Shown: piece after piece, positions 1 through 7,128 of the stretch | Layout of the letters: every line of letters begins with the position of its first letter | How positions within the stretch are numbered: the stretch's first letter is position 1 | Assembly (NCBI GenBank): GCA_019233415.1 | Contig: JAFAMK010000385.1 | Location: 1 to 8,915, forward strand | Length of the DNA stretch: 8,915 nucleotides | Source of the DNA: Vulcanimicrobiota bacterium | GTDB lineage: Bacteria; Vulcanimicrobiota; Vulcanimicrobiia; Vulcanimicrobiales; Vulcanimicrobiaceae | Reading direction: 5' to 3' | Program-made: the position numbers and the translations under genes | Notes under the pieces: generated by a model | Databases searched by the model: none | What the model saw: only the letters and a program-made list of their open reading frames with translations | Told to the model about the DNA's origin: nothing

Positions 1-4
1 TCTC

Positions 5-481
5 ATGGGGTATCAATTCACGTACGGGCATTCCGACGCAACATTCGGTGGAGACGCGATTCGGGTCGGCGTCGACAACTACAAGAAGCGGGTTTGCCTC
101 CAGGTCAACGAAAACGATCCCCCGCACGACAAGCCGCACTGCCTTCAGTGGGGTTTCGAGTACGACCAACACGTCAATGACTTCTACCGCCTATGGCGCC
201 ATCGGAATGGAAGCCTACGCTATCCGTTGGGCCAGAATGGTTCCGGCGCTTCCGCTCTCTCATCAAGCCAGGCGTATTCCATTGCTTCGACGAGCTCGCA
301 GATCAAAGGGATGACTCTCGGGACGCTTCAGGGATACGTCTACAGCTACTGGACGCCACCCATTTCGTCGACTGACAACACGGCCTACCCGGCGTACCAC
401 TTCTATTTTTCCTCGCACGTCGTCGTGAGCGCCGACGTCTACTCGGGTCAGGTGCTCGGGGTTGAGGGCGACCTGAATTGA
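5..481 (+). CDS. Hypothetical protein, possibly 5'-partial
   Basis: I do not recognise this 158-residue product. It is rich in aromatic and polar residues, with a Ser/Thr/Gly-rich stretch around residues 78-100 and two cysteines (about 31 and 46). The C-terminal segment (residues about 135-158) alternates hydrophobic and small residues and ends in a 'V-x-x-D-V-Y-S-G-Q-V-L' pattern. This faintly recalls the last strands of PepSY-like domains, but that is only a resemblance. The first ATG lies four bases from the window edge, no ribosome binding site can be checked, and the codon before it is open, so the protein may begin upstream. The stop overlaps the next start by four bases (TTGA), so the two are probably translated together. 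GC is lower here (53-58% in lines counted) than in the catabolic operons. Confidence 0.6.
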   Translation: MGYQFTYGHSDATFGGDAIRVGVDNYKKRVCLQVNENDPPHDKPHCLQWGFEYDQHVNDFYRLWRHRNGSLRYPLGQNGSGASALSSSQAYSIASTSSQIKGMTLGTLQGYVYSYWTPPISSTDNTAYPAYHFYFSSHVVVSADVYSGQVLGVEGDLN

Positions 482-924
482 AACGCGTCGTATTCGTTCC
501 GCTCGCAGCTATTTTGATCGGCGCCGCGAGCCTCGAGCCGCTCCGCGTCGAATCGTACTGCAAGGGCGGACGGCATCCAAACCTCCAAGCGATGATTCGC
601 GTGCTACGCGCTTTTGAGGACGGTACGCAATACAAGTCACCATCTGGACCGTTTGAGTACCGGCCGGCCGAGGATCTCTCGAACTGGGGCGGTGCTGTCG
701 GATATTGGCCATCTGAAGCATTCAATGCCCCGCGCACGATCGAACCGAATCGAGGCCATTGGCGGCCGTACGCGCTTGCGATTCCAGACGACGGCGGCTC
801 TCACTTGCATTACCCGCATGCCTGGTTCCGTCATCGCATGATGTGGCTGGGCTGGAGATCAGGACAGAACAAGTATGTTTGGTCACGGCAATCGTCGACG
901 GACATGGAGGACGTATGCAAGTGA
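478..924 (+). CDS. Hypothetical protein with signal-like N-terminus (TTG start)
   Basis: This is a 148-residue protein of unknown function. The N-terminus reads MKRVVFVPLAAILIGAAS, two positive residues followed by about 15 hydrophobic or small ones, which looks like a short signal peptide or membrane anchor. That pattern and a GAGG-type ribosome binding site near 464-467 support the TTG start at 478, inside the TTGA overlap with the preceding gene. The mature part is rich in Trp, His, Arg and Pro (for example LHYPHAWFRHRMMWLGWR near residues 110-127) and has two cysteines (about 28 and 147). No catalytic motif is evident. It overlaps the next gene by 10 bases, so the three small genes look like one transcript. 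An exported role is inferred only from the N-terminus. Confidence 0.6.
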   Translation: MKRVVFVPLAAILIGAASLEPLRVESYCKGGRHPNLQAMIRVLRAFEDGTQYKSPSGPFEYRPAEDLSNWGGAVGYWPSEAFNAPRTIEPNRGHWRPYALAIPDDGGSHLHYPHAWFRHRMMWLGWRSGQNKYVWSRQSSTDMEDVCK

Positions 925-1337
925 GGAACTTTGTAGCCTTCGTGCTGGGGATAGCTATTACGTCTTCGAGTACGGCTGTCGCCGCGACGACCATGCCGGC
1001 GCGGCCAGCTGTCTTTCAGCCACGGCATGCTGATATCGCTGCCGATGCCCGAGGGAGATCGCTCAGCGAGGCTCTTGAGCGGCAGCAGTATCGCGGTCCT
1101 CGGCCGGTAGTGATGGTGACGACGCCTATTGCGGTTGGACGCGCGCAGATTGCCGCCCTCGGCTTCCCTCACGTCTCGCCGTCGGCTTCCGGACTCTTCG
1201 TTCAAGTAGACGTTTCCGATAGTACCGGTCAGTACCGAGATCTCTATGTCTACGACCCACAGACGCATTTCATCCGGTATCAGATCGAGAACGTGATCTT
1301 GCCGTCGGTCGTGCACGCTTCAAAGCGGAAGTCGTAG
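915..1337 (+). CDS. Small exported hypothetical protein
   Basis: This is a 140-residue protein of unknown function. I chose the ATG at 915 rather than the in-frame GTG/ATG codons further upstream, because GGAGG lies at 906-910 and the resulting N-terminus is a textbook signal peptide: MQVRN, a hydrophobic core, then an AVA-A cleavage-like site near residue 23. The predicted mature protein is about 115 residues, has no cysteine and ends in a beta-rich part (LFVQVDVSDSTGQYRDLYVY around residues 95-115). The gene overlaps its upstream neighbour by 10 bases. Its last codons (A-S-K-R-K-S, stop at 1335-1337) lie where similarity to the decayed hydratase tail may begin in another frame. The natural C-terminus may therefore have been replaced at a rearrangement junction. 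Confidence 0.65.
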   Translation: MQVRNFVAFVLGIAITSSSTAVAATTMPARPAVFQPRHADIAADARGRSLSEALERQQYRGPRPVVMVTTPIAVGRAQIAALGFPHVSPSASGLFVQVDVSDSTGQYRDLYVYDPQTHFIRYQIENVILPSVVHASKRKS

Positions 1338-1339
1338 CC

Positions 1340-1378
1340 GCCCAGGACTGGCGTATACCGGGCTTCGAAGGCGACGAC
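1340..1378 (+). pseudogene. Relic of enoyl-CoA hydratase/isomerase 3' end
   Basis: About 13 codons match the last codons of the intact crotonase gene that ends at 7127. Over 1342-1371 against 7091-7120 I count 24 of 30 identical bases, and the translations share Q-D-x-R-x-P-x-F-E-G. The segment sits directly before an SDR start codon, exactly as in the intact operon, which makes chance unlikely despite its shortness. The stop codon present in the intact copy is lost here through a one-base difference. Weaker protein-level similarity may extend left to about 1319, inside the end of the preceding small gene. Confidence 0.6.
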
Positions 1379-1549
1379 ATGAGCGTACGAACGGAAGGCG
1401 TGCGGTGCGAAGCCGTCGTCGTGACGGGGGCTTCGACGGGGATTGGTGCGGCGGCGGTAATGCTGGCGCGGCATGGGTGCACGCGCTGTGGGTCGATGTC
1501 ACCGACCGCGCTTCAATTCTCGCGGGCCGAGACGGTCGCGGCGGAGGGG
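1379..1549 (+). pseudogene. Decayed N-terminal fragment of an SDR gene
   Basis: This is a broken paralogue of the SDR gene at 7129. The first 99 aligned bases (1379-1477, with one 3-base gap) differ from the intact gene at 14 positions, about 86% identical. It keeps the ATG-AGC start, the beta-strand VVVTGASTGIG and the helix MLARHG. It then lacks 67 bases relative to 7231-7297, which shifts the frame. The next part, V-D-V-T-D-R-A-S-I-L-A (aligned to about 7297-7346), reads in the new frame. Another 2-base loss follows near 1525. Similarity stops around 1549, equivalent to 7371, so the NNAG, YxxxK and C-terminal parts are missing. It cannot encode a working dehydrogenase. Confidence 0.85.
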
Positions 1550-1661
1550 GCGCCTCCTCTGCGTCGGTGATCGCCGCGATCTCGAGCGGTTCGAGCAGCG
1601 CGGTCCGCAGGTGCGCGGCCCACGTCGTTCCGGTTGCGACTTCGATCGCCGCCTCAACCGC
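1550..1661 (-). pseudogene. Fragment of a serine beta-lactamase-family hydrolase gene
   Basis: Positions 1550-1647 align without gaps to 8812-8909 with 10 mismatches in 98 bases. The reverse-strand translation gives IEVATGTTWAAHLR followed by TALLEPLEIAAITDAEEAP, almost identical to the intact hydrolase. An 8-base insertion then separates this from a further match (TCAACCGC) that reaches the window-edge equivalent, so the relic may extend beyond 1661 into sequence I cannot compare. It joins directly to the SDR fragment: the bases equivalent to 7372-8811, about 1.44 kb holding the rest of both genes, are absent. The join falls in a G-rich stretch. Only a short middle part of the hydrolase remains. 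Confidence 0.85.
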
Positions 1662-2304
1662 GACGCACGCGCCGCCCGCGCCGCGGCGGAGCAGCCGCCG
1701 CACTGATCGCCGACGGCGCCCGCGCGCCGTCGAGCAGCATCGCAGCGACCGCCTGCGCGATCTCCGCTGCCGTGAGCACGCCGTCGGCGCGGTACCACTC
1801 GGTCAGGGCGTTGGTCGTGCCCAGCATCATGCGCGCAAGCAGCGCCGGGGGCATGTCGGCGCGCAGCGTTCCCTCGTCGGCTGCAGCGCCGACGAGGGCG
1901 GCGAATGCGGCGTCGATGGCGCGGCGGCGGTGGATGATCGCTTCTTCGAACGGGGTGTTGCCGCGGGTGCGGATGACGAGCGACGCCTCGGCGGCGCGGG
2001 CGAGCGTGACCTCGGCGATGCGGGTGAGGACGTAGCGCAGGCGGTCGATTGCGCGACCGTGGCGCGCGGACGGTTCGTCGAAGACGGCGGTCAGCGCGTC
2101 GAATGCGCGCTCGACGCCGCGGCGCAAGAGTTCTTCCTTGCTCGCGACGTGGTGGTAGAGCGAGGCTTTGCGGATGCCGAGCGTCTCGGCGATCTGGTCC
2201 ATCGAGGTCGCGGCGTAGCCGCGGCGCAGGAAGACGTCCATCGCCGCGGCGGCGACCGCGTCGACGTCGAACGGCGCGCGCGCCGACATGGCGGGGCGGC
2301 CCAT
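1654..2304 (-). CDS. TetR/AcrR-family transcriptional regulator
   Basis: This is a 216-residue regulator with an N-terminal TetR DNA-binding domain. The helix-turn-helix spans about residues 29-60, with the typical GYAATSMDQIAETLGI, then KASLYHHVASKEELL. The remaining helical part should bind the inducing ligand and dimerise. In beta-oxidation clusters such regulators usually sense an acyl-CoA and repress the operon. The ATG at 2304 follows the racemase stop directly (TAGATG), so it is the last gene of the minus-strand operon; an in-frame ATG at 2289 is a weaker alternative. The likely operator is the palindrome at 5829-5854. The last 19 residues, after LLDGARAP, are a low-complexity Ala/Pro/Arg tail, and the stop lies inside the neighbouring hydrolase relic. 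The original C-terminus was probably altered by that rearrangement. Confidence 0.88.
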   Translation of the reverse strand: MGRPAMSARAPFDVDAVAAAAMDVFLRRGYAATSMDQIAETLGIRKASLYHHVASKEELLRRGVERAFDALTAVFDEPSARHGRAIDRLRYVLTRIAEVTLARAAEASLVIRTRGNTPFEEAIIHRRRAIDAAFAALVGAAADEGTLRADMPPALLARMMLGTTNALTEWYRADGVLTAAEIAQAVAAMLLDGARAPSAISAAAAPPRRGRRVRRG

Positions 2305-3300
2305 CTACGCGCGTTCCGTCGAGACGCGCTGCCGCTCGCCGCGCAGCGCCGGTTCGATCGGCAGGATCAGGTCGCCGTCGCCGGCGGCATGCTGCGCCGG
2401 TTCGACGATCGCTGCGCAGGTGTCGACCCGCGCGAGCGCGTCGCGGAGCCAGTCGGCGTCGCGCGTGGAGACCGCGGCGGCGACGGCCGCTGTGGTCGCG
2501 TCGGTGCCAATCTCCAGCAAGGCGCAGAACGCGCGCCAGAAGTGTTCTTCGAGCGCGCCGACCGCGAGCCAGGCGCCGTCGCGCGTGCGGTAGAGGTTGT
2601 AGCGCGGGCTGCCGCCGGTGAAGACGCCGCGGCGCGGATCGACCGTGCCGCCGCCGGCCGCGACCGCGCGCGCCCACACGGCGAACGGCGCGAGCGCGTC
2701 GGCCATCGCGACCGTCACGTGCGCGCCGGTACCGGTGCGTTCGCGTGCCAGGAGCGCGAGCAGGATGTTCACGACGGCGGGATACGTGCCACCGCCGACG
2801 TCGGCGAGCAGCACGCCGGGCAGCGCCGGCGTGCCGTCGGCGGTCGCGATGAGGCCGAGCAGGCCGCGCTCGGCGAGGTATGTCAGGTCGTGGCCGGCGC
2901 GCTGCGCGTGCGGGCCGTCCGGCGCGTAGCCGACGATCGAACACGTGATGAGGCGCGGGAAGCGCGCGCGCAGCGTGTCGCCGTCGACGCCGAGGCGCAC
3001 CGCGACGTCGGGCCGGAAGCCTTCCACGAAGACATCGGCTTCGGCGATCAGCGCGTCGAGCTGCGCGCGGTCGGCCGGCACCTTCAGGTCGAGTTCGACC
3101 GTGCGTTTTCCGCGGTGCAGCAGGTCGAACGCGCTCGGGGACTGCGGAAAGCGGTCGAACGCGACGCGCAACATGTCGCCGCCGGGCGGCTCGACGCGCG
3201 TCACGTCGGCGCCGGCCTGCGCGAGGAACAGCGTCGCGAGCGGACCCGGCAACCGCGCAGACAGGTCCACGACCCGGACGCCCGCGAGCGCGCCGCTCAT
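2305..3300 (-). CDS. CaiB/BaiF family CoA-transferase, alpha-methylacyl-CoA racemase-like
   Basis: This is a 331-residue member of the family III CoA-transferase superfamily. The N-terminus (GVRVVDLSARLPGPLATLFL, then GADVTRVEPPGGD) is the family CoA-binding fold. Three residues match the racemase branch: His137 in AGHD, Asp167 in ADVGGG thirty residues later, and Glu251/252 in GALEEHF. This is the spacing I recall for His126/Asp156/Glu241 of mycobacterial alpha-methylacyl-CoA racemase. The likely reaction is epimerisation of 2-methylacyl-CoA thioesters; CoA transfer between acids is the alternative. The ATG at 3300 overlaps the ligase stop (ATGA) and has a GGTGAT-like ribosome binding site. 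At 331 residues it is a little shorter than typical racemases (about 360). It is third in the operon, between ligase and regulator. Confidence 0.85.
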   Translation of the reverse strand: MSGALAGVRVVDLSARLPGPLATLFLAQAGADVTRVEPPGGDMLRVAFDRFPQSPSAFDLLHRGKRTVELDLKVPADRAQLDALIAEADVFVEGFRPDVAVRLGVDGDTLRARFPRLITCSIVGYAPDGPHAQRAGHDLTYLAERGLLGLIATADGTPALPGVLLADVGGGTYPAVVNILLALLARERTGTGAHVTVAMADALAPFAVWARAVAAGGGTVDPRRGVFTGGSPRYNLYRTRDGAWLAVGALEEHFWRAFCALLEIGTDATTAAVAAAVSTRDADWLRDALARVDTCAAIVEPAQHAAGDGDLILPIEPALRGERQRVSTERA

Positions 3301-4621
3301 CGCACGATCACCCGGACCGCCTTCGCTTCGTAGCGCGGCAGCGTTCCCTCTTCGTGCACTTCGACGCGCAGTCGAATGCCGAGCCGTGCGTGGAGCGCGC
3401 TGCTCACGTCGTCGCGCACGCGCTGCGCCGGGTGCTGCGCGTGCGCGCGGCGCTCCACCGCGACGGTCGCGTCGTCGAGGATGCGGTCGGTGCGGTCCAC
3501 GTAGATTTGCCAGGCCTCCTTTGCGGTTGCGGGGTGCGCGGCAATGACGTCTTCGATTTGCGACGGGTAGACGATCACGCCGCGAATCTTCAGCATGTCG
3601 TCCGAGCGGCCGACGATGCGGCCGATCAGCGGGAAGGCGCGCCGGCCGCACGGGCAGCCGGCGGGATCGTCGGCGAGGCGGACGAGGTCGCGCGTGCGCC
3701 AGCGGACCACCGGCGAGGCTTCCTTCTGCAGCGTGGTGACGACGATCTCGCCGACCGCGCCCGGTTCGGTCGGGCGCAGCGTGACCGGATCGACGATCTC
3801 GGTCAGGATCGTGTCCTCGTTGATGAGGTGCATGAGGTCGCGGTCGTGCGAGGCCGGGCACGAGATCGCGAGGTTCGGGCCGCCGCTCTCGGTCGTGCCG
3901 TAAATGTTCTGCGCGAGGAAGCCGTCGGGCATTGCGGCTTCCAGCTCGTCGCGGAACGTCGACGAAACGGACTGTCCGCCGAACAAGCCGACGCGCAGGG
4001 CCCAGTCGCGCCGCGGGTCGATCCCGTGCTCGCGCGCCGTCGTGACGAGCGTCATCAGCCACAGCGGCGACATCGTGCATGCGGTGTAGGCATGATCGCG
4101 CAGCCACGTGACGACGAGCTCGGCGCGGCCCGGACCGATTCCGAAGTTTGTCGCGCCGAAGGCGGCGAGCCCCCAGTCCATCGCGACCCCGCCGATCCAC
4201 AACCCGTAGCCGTAACCCTGATAGACGCGGTCGCCCGGACGCACGCCGGCGCAGCGCAGGATTCGCGCCATCTGCTGCGCCGTCAGCGCGCGGTCGGCGT
4301 CGGTGAAGCCGAACGTCACCGGCGGTCCGGTCGTCCCGCTCGTCGCGACGAAGCGGCTGACGCGTTCGACGGGGACGGTCAGCAGCGGGAACGGATAGCG
4401 CTCGCGCAGCGCGCTCTTCTCGAGCGTCGGCACGGCGCGCAGCGCCTCGAGGCTCGTGAGGTCCCGCGGGTGCAGTCCCGCTTGCGCGAAGTGCGCGACC
4501 CAGTCGGGCGACGCGGCGAGACGCGCGCCGAGCGCGGCGAGGCGGCGTTCCTGCAGCGCGCGCAGCGCGTCGCGGTCGAGCGACTCGACCTCGGGATGCT
4601 CGTAGGCGACCGTCGTCGTCG

Positions 4622-4625
<4 letters not shown>
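3297..4625 (-). CDS. PaaK-type acid-CoA ligase (AMP-forming)
   Basis: This is a 442-residue adenylate-forming enzyme of the phenylacetate-CoA ligase type, which activates a carboxylic acid to its CoA thioester using ATP. Motifs in order: phosphate loop SGTTGPP (residues 96-102), aromatic-rich acyl pocket region YQGYGYGLW (135-143), adenine motif YGTTESGG (242-249), RTRDL (310-314), a CPCGR cysteine pair (324-328) typical of PaaK-like enzymes, the hinge GRSDDMLKIRG (339-349), and a C-terminal Lys435 in PRYEAK, the adenylation lysine position. Length is normal for PaaK (about 430-440). The Lys usually found in the phosphate loop (SGTTGKP) is Pro here. The start has a strong GGAGGT six bases upstream and overlaps the thiolase stop (ATGA). 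Phenylacetate is not implied: no PaaABCE oxygenase genes are present, so the substrate is open. Confidence 0.9.
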
Positions 4626-5815
<1,190 letters not shown>

Positions 5816-5904
5816 CTCCGTCGTCTCCATAAATCTACCGCAGGGTAGGTTTATGGCCGGGCGGAACTCGTTTTCCTGCTGCCCGCTGCCGTTGTGGAGG
5901 ACGC
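5816..5904. promoter_or_regulatory. Divergent promoter region between the two catabolic operons
   Basis: This 89-base gap separates the thiolase operon (leftward) from the MaoC operon (rightward) and must hold both promoters unless each gene is read from elsewhere. The left half is locally AT-rich around a palindrome. The right half carries GGAGG at 5896-5900, four bases before the TTG start of the MaoC gene. I see no confident -10/-35 pair on either strand. Confidence 0.6.
5829..5854. promoter_or_regulatory. Candidate TetR operator (26-bp inverted repeat)
   Basis: Arms ATAAATCTACC (5829-5839) and GGTAGGTTTAT (5844-5854) are reverse complements at 10 of 11 positions, around a 4-base centre GCAG; the single mismatch is 5834/5849. 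Size and symmetry are typical of TetR-family operators. It lies 14 bp upstream of the preferred thiolase start and 50 bp upstream of the MaoC start, so one bound dimer pair could repress both operons, including the regulator's own gene. Assignment to this TetR rests on position and symmetry, not on a known consensus. Confidence 0.65.
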
Positions 5905-6357
5905 TTGCCGTACCAGCTCCTGGAGCGCGACTACGACGCGCTGACCGTCGGGGATGCCGAGGTGACCCGCGCGCGAACGATCACCGAGGCCGACGTCGTC
6001 GCGTTCTGCACCTTGACCGGCGACATGTTCGCGCTGCACACCGACCGCGTCGCCGCGGAACGCTCGCTCTTCCGGCGGCGCATCGTCCCGGGGATGCTCG
6101 TCCTCGCGTACTCGTACGGGCTCGGCGTCCCGCCTGGCTCGTCGACGATCCTCGCGAACTACGGGACCGACGCGCTGCGCTTCCCCGCGCCGACGTTCAT
6201 CGACGACACGATCCACCTCGAAGCGGCGGTCGAGGAGAAACGCGAGCGCGACGCGCGCGGCGGGATCGTCACGCTGCGCTGGGACGTCGTCAACCAGAAC
6301 GGCGCGACGGTTTGCGCGAGCAAGCTGCTCGTGCTCGTCGCGCGGAGCGCCGCATGA
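5905..6357 (+). CDS. MaoC-like hotdog dehydratase / (R)-enoyl-CoA hydratase
   Basis: This is a 150-residue single-hotdog protein of the MaoC family, which adds water to 2-enoyl-CoA to give (R)-3-hydroxyacyl-CoA. The hydratase motif is TGDMFALHTD (residues 38-47), with Asp40 and His45 spaced five apart as in PhaJ-type hydratases (Asp31/His36). It is followed by A-x(6)-R-R-I-VPGML (50-64), the usual continuation. The family Asn between Asp and His is replaced by Phe. Length is normal for a single-domain R-hydratase. The start is TTG, chosen because GGAGG lies four bases upstream and the MPYQLLERDYDAL N-terminus matches MaoC leaders. It is first of the plus-strand operon and overlaps the next start by four bases (ATGA). 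Confidence 0.87.
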   Translation: MPYQLLERDYDALTVGDAEVTRARTITEADVVAFCTLTGDMFALHTDRVAAERSLFRRRIVPGMLVLAYSYGLGVPPGSSTILANYGTDALRFPAPTFIDDTIHLEAAVEEKRERDARGGIVTLRWDVVNQNGATVCASKLLVLVARSAA

Positions 6358-7127
6358 ACGTATCCTTCGAGCACGCCGGCACGCACGGCGAGATCGTGCT
6401 CGACCGTCCCGACGCGCTGAACGCGCTCGACGACGCGATGCTCGACGCGCTTACCGCCGCGTTCGACGCCGCCGAGCGCTCCGGCACGCGCGCGGTGCTG
6501 CTGCGCGGCGAGGGCCGTGCATTCTGCGCGGGCCGCGACCTGCACGCGTTCGATCCCGCCGCCGACGATTCAGAAGCGCATTTGCGCGACCGCCTCACAC
6601 CGCTGCTGCTGCGCATCGCGCACTTCCCCGTACCGACGGTTTGCGCGGCGCAGGGTGCGGCGCTCGGCGCGGGGCTCGGGCTCGCGCTCGCGTGCGACGT
6701 CACGTTCGTCAGCGACGACGCCCGAATCGGCTCGCCGTTCCGCGCGCTCGGCGCCGTCCCCGACAGCGGTGCGCACCACTGGTTCGTACGGCGGCTCGGC
6801 CGCCAGAAGGCGCTGGAGCTGATCTTCTCGGGCCGGCTGATCGACGGGCGCGAGGCAGAACGGCTCGGCCTCGTCGCGCGCAGCATCGGCCGTGCGACGC
6901 TGCTCGACGAGGCACGCCGCTTCGCCGCCGGCGTCGCCGACGGGCCGACGGCGGCGTTCGCCGCGACGAAGCGGATCGTCGCGGCGATCGAGCGCGACGG
7001 GATCGGCTTCGAGGCGGTCCTCGACCACGAGGCGCGGGCGCAGGGGGCGATGACGCGGACGGCCGACTTCGTCGAGGGGATTCGCGCGTTCCAGGACAAG
7101 CGCACACCGCGTTTCGAAGGGCGCTGA
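6354..7127 (+). CDS. Enoyl-CoA hydratase/isomerase family protein, PaaG-like isomerase
   Basis: This is a 257-residue crotonase-fold enzyme of normal length. The oxyanion-hole elements are present: AFCAGRDL (57-63) and QGAALGAGLGLALACD (100-115). The two catalytic glutamates of true hydratases are both missing. The position of Glu144 in GGGCELA is Gly109, and that of Glu164 in QPE is Phe129. Instead Asp137 in AVPDSG is kept, which corresponds to the catalytic Asp of PaaG-type isomerases (LVPDSGG). Double-bond shifting between 3-enoyl and 2-enoyl-CoA, or a related isomerisation, is therefore more likely than hydration; the MaoC neighbour can supply hydration. The ATG has GGAG six bases upstream and overlaps the MaoC stop (ATGA). 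One base separates its stop from the SDR start. Confidence 0.88.
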   Translation: MNVSFEHAGTHGEIVLDRPDALNALDDAMLDALTAAFDAAERSGTRAVLLRGEGRAFCAGRDLHAFDPAADDSEAHLRDRLTPLLLRIAHFPVPTVCAAQGAALGAGLGLALACDVTFVSDDARIGSPFRALGAVPDSGAHHWFVRRLGRQKALELIFSGRLIDGREAERLGLVARSIGRATLLDEARRFAAGVADGPTAAFAATKRIVAAIERDGIGFEAVLDHEARAQGAMTRTADFVEGIRAFQDKRTPRFEGR

Positions 7128-7128
7128 C

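Noticed and set aside
1379..1570. A real 63-residue SDR-like small protein
   Set aside because: It keeps only the first strand and cofactor loop, then frameshifts at the 67-base deletion. The match to the intact gene explains it as a pseudogene.
1405..3333. 642-residue plus-strand open frame crossing the relic, TetR and racemase genes
   Set aside because: It is an Arg/Ala-rich shadow of minus-strand genes in high-GC DNA with no domain. Only its first part carries recognisable (relic SDR) sequence.
2305..4200. Long 631-residue version of the racemase gene
   Set aside because: The upstream half is an out-of-frame shadow of the ligase gene. The ATG at 3300 gives the normal family N-terminus and an ATGA overlap.
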